Below, piece by piece: positions 61,113-64,000 of a stretch of DNA of 64,000 bases. A model generated the notes under the pieces. The model was given only the letters and a program-made list of their open reading frames with translations, had not been told where the DNA came from and made no database searches. The stretch is from Hetaerina americana. Lineage: Eukaryota; Arthropoda; Insecta; Odonata; Calopterygidae. Position 1 is the stretch's first letter. Each line of letters starts with the position of its first letter. The DNA is taken from the NCBI GenBank assembly GCA_022747635.1, contig JAKTNV010000114.1, positions 1,004,167 to 1,068,166 on the forward strand. The letters are read 5' to 3'. Both the position numbers and the translations under genes were made by a program.

Positions 61113-61473
61113 TATATATCCTAATAATAACTAAGTTCGTCGGTTCTCCTTTTATCTCCACTAGTAGTATTCTATCCGTTACCTGCTCTATGTTGACTAC
61201 GCTTCTCCCTACCTCTTCATTTAATACAATGGCAACCCCTCGTTGGCTCTCGTCCCCATCACTGTATATTATTCTATACTTATCACTCCAGTAATCCCCA
61301 CTATCTTTCCACCTTACCTCGCATAGACCTAAAATATCTATTTTTCCCCTTTCTATCTCTCGCTTAACATTCTCCAATTTCCCTGTCCTCATCATCGTCC
61401 TAACATTCCACGTCCCAATTCTAACTAATTTGGTCCTCTTCACCTGCGTCTTCTGTCCTGCTGCTATAGTGTT
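61111..61473 (-). pseudogene. LINE-A copy 10: N-terminal EEP endonuclease fragment
   Basis: The minus-strand frame opens after a stop at 61474-61476 and reads VKRTKLVRIGTWNVRT (catalytic Asn of the EEP/AP-endonuclease fold), KIDILGLCEVRWK (metal-binding Glu), and RGVAIVLNEEVGRSVVN, then LVIIR before the microsatellite. This is the target-nicking domain at the start of a non-LTR retrotransposon ORF2. The catalytic His and the rest of ORF2 are missing. No ATG was found at the GTG at 61443, so the true start is either upstream or mutated. The sequence is clean for about 110 codons, so the copy is young apart from the deletion. Confidence 0.82.
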
Positions 61474-61476
61474 TTA

Positions 61477-62352
61477 ATATTTGTTTTAAAAATACGTCTT
61501 TCCATCGACTTCCATTTGAGACATAAGAACTTCCAAAATCTATGGCGGCAAATATTTCGCCATTTGATTATGTTTTAATTTATCTCGAGATATATGTATT
61601 ACTTCTGAAAACTTTATTCCCTCAAAATACGTTAATACCCACCGCAAACAAAATTCCCACATGTGTGCTATAGCAATTCCCCATACTCAGAACAATGAAT
61701 GTACTCATATTTTGCCCGTAGAGAATAAGTGATGCTGGGAATGAGATAAAATGGAACATGAGTACGTGTCTGCAGCACGACCAGATTTTTTGGCATTAAG
61801 CTGAAGAAACTTTCTGAATTCCTCTGTGGGTGGAGTGTTCTTATCGCATCCGATTTAATGGACCCACGTTGCTAGTCACCAATAGCCACCACACCTCAAA
61901 CGCCAGTGACACTATGGGAAGAGGTCAAAACGAGTTGCCTTACGATAGCTATTTCCGGGCTATTTATTCACAATGAAGGAAACAAGGCAAGAAATGGGGA
62001 ACTGAATACAGCTGGACTGTATGCTTAAGGTCTTGGACGTCCTTTGGAGCTGATTAAGTGACCAATAAATACACGGGGTGGACACTCTCGTCACCAAGAA
62101 AAACGATTGCCGGCTATATTTCAAATCTCAAATATCTAAGGCACCATACATGGATTTGGAAATAAGACTCAAATTCAAGTACCATGCATCATTCTCCAAA
62201 GTCCATCGCCATTTAAAGATTTTTCGTGCAGACATTAAACTAGTCCCACTCAGGTCATCAAGAGTTCATTTGATTTAACCACTGGAAAATTTTATGCCAA
62301 GACTGAAATAAGTAAAAGTTAAAAAATTTTTATTCTCCGTAAAACTGAGGTA
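61477..62352. other. Nothing recognised
   Basis: Mixed AT-rich sequence. The 66-codon plus reading at 62078-62278 has no motif. Confidence 0.45.
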
Positions 62353-64000
62353 TACATATATATAATATAACATAACATAATATAATATAATATAATATAA
62401 TATAATATAATATAATATAATATAATATAATATAATATAATATAATATAATATAATATAATATAATATAATATAATATAATATAATATAATATAATATAA
62501 TATAATATAATATAATATAATGTAATATAATATAATGTAATGTAATATAATGTAATATAATATAATGTAATGTAATATAATATAATGTAATATAATGTAA
62601 TATAATATAATATAATATAATATAATATAATATAATGTAATATAATATATATAATGTAATATAATATAATATAATATAATATAATATAATATAATATAAT
62701 ATAATGTAATATAATATAATATAATATAATATAATATAATATAATATAATATAATATAATATAATATAATATAATATAATATAATATAATATAATATAAT
62801 ATAATATAATATAATATAATATAATATAATATAATATAATATAATATAATATAATATAATATAATATAATATAATATAATATAATATAATATAATATAAT
62901 ATAATATAATATAATATAATATAATATAATATAATATAATATAATATATATATATAATATAATATAATATAATATAATATAATATAATATAATATAATAT
63001 AATATAATATAATAATAATATAATATAATATAATATAATATAATATATATAATATAATATAATATAATAATATAATATAATATAATATAATATAATATAA
63101 TATAATATAATATAATAATATAATATAATATAATATAATATAATATAATATAATATATAATATAATATAATATATATATAATATAATATAATATAATATA
63201 ATATAATATAATATAATATAATATAATATAATATATAATATAATATAATATATATAATATAATATAATATAATATATATATATAATATAATATAATATAA
63301 TATAATATAATATAATATAATATAATATAATATAATATAATATAATATAATATAATATAATATAATATAATATATAATATAATATAATATAATATAATAT
63401 AATATAATATAATATAATATAATATAATATAATATAATATAATATAATATAATATAATATAATATAATATAATATAATATAATATAATATAATATAATAT
63501 AATATAATATAATATAATATAATATAATATAATATAATATAATATAATATAATATAATATAATATAATATAATATAATATAATAAATATAATATAATATA
63601 ATATAATATAATATAATATAATATAATATAATATAATATAATATAATATAATATAATATAATATAATATAATATATATAATATAATATAATATAATATAA
63701 TATAATATAATATAATATAATATAATATAATATAATATAATATAATATAATATAATATAATATAATATAATATAATATAATATAATATAATATAATATAA
63801 TATAATATAATATAATATAATATAATATAATATAATATAATATATATAATATAATATAATATAATATAATATAATATAATATAATATAATATAATAATAT
63901 AATATAATATAATATAATATAATATAATACAATATAATATAATATAATATAATATAATATAATATAATACAATATAATATAATATAATATAATATAATAT
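62353..64000. repeat. (AATAT)n / (TATAA)n satellite array, at least 1.65 kb
   Basis: Tandem TATAA pentamers from about 62353 to the window end. Variants: TGTAA units are clustered at about 62521-62705, rare TACAA units at about 63927 and 63968, and phase slips (TATATATA or AATAA) occur every 50-300 bp. The minus-strand pentamer has no stop codon in some frames, giving artefactual 565- and 537-codon (YYIIL)n readings. It extends beyond the window. Confidence 0.97.

Noticed and set aside
62275..63972. 565- and 537-codon ORFs on the minus strand
   Set aside because: Translation of the AATAT pentamer (YYIIL repeats). There is no stop codon in the unit, so length is meaningless.

Overview
This is a eukaryotic, almost certainly arthropod (probably insect) nuclear window. 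It has an AT-rich background, no recognisable host gene, and a dense layering of transposable-element remains: mariner transposons, 5'-truncated non-LTR retrotransposons (LINEs), tRNA-derived SINEs and microsatellites. Nothing resembles bacterial operons, CRISPR arrays or a virus. Most ORFs longer than 60 codons are chance readings or lie inside repeats. The organism call rests on the mariner and LINE protein types. Family names are from sequence recognition only, with no search behind them.

Layout. 1-249 is the end of a SINE with a (TA)n tail. A LINE family here called LINE-A (EEP endonuclease plus reverse transcriptase, with a shared 3' end) recurs about ten times: 1671-2509(-), 5692-5770(-), 11630-13930(+), 20628-22135(-), 24000-24765(+), 31077-31652(+), 43768-44224(+), 48887-48985(-), 54236-56590(+, split) and 60857-61473(-, internally deleted). 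An L2/CR1-like LINE appears at 26507-27060(+) and 55219-55883(-), and its 3' end alone at 39213-39282 and 39733-39802. A third RT fragment lies at 6250-7010(+).

Five mariner lineages are present. One is nearly intact with a single stop (47038-48355). One is a deletion derivative with perfect 33-bp inverted repeats (16543-17295). One is a 727-bp deletion derivative (33118-33844). One is a decayed full-length copy (50031-51303). Two related relics share the same internal deletion (18938-19440 and 45610-46125). The elements nest: the 16.5-kb mariner sits in the (TA)n tail of a SINE, and an L2-like LINE sits inside LINE-A with a 5-bp target duplication.

Nine GC- and CpG-rich islands with long G or C runs (about 2.7, 14.8, 18.1, 23.0, 34.9, 36.4, 51.8 and 53.6 kb, plus a small patch near 34.0 kb) stand out from the background; they could be regulatory or promoter islands, but no exon is recognised in them. 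The last 1.65 kb is an (AATAT)n satellite running off the window.

The most unusual single item is a 180-bp inverted repeat (28656-28835) whose right arm carries a hammerhead-ribozyme-like core (CTGATGA, stem II, GAAA, CGTC), as known from Penelope-like elements. Other structured sites are a 41-bp-stem hairpin (32114-32205) and a perfect 18-bp hairpin (15767-15805).
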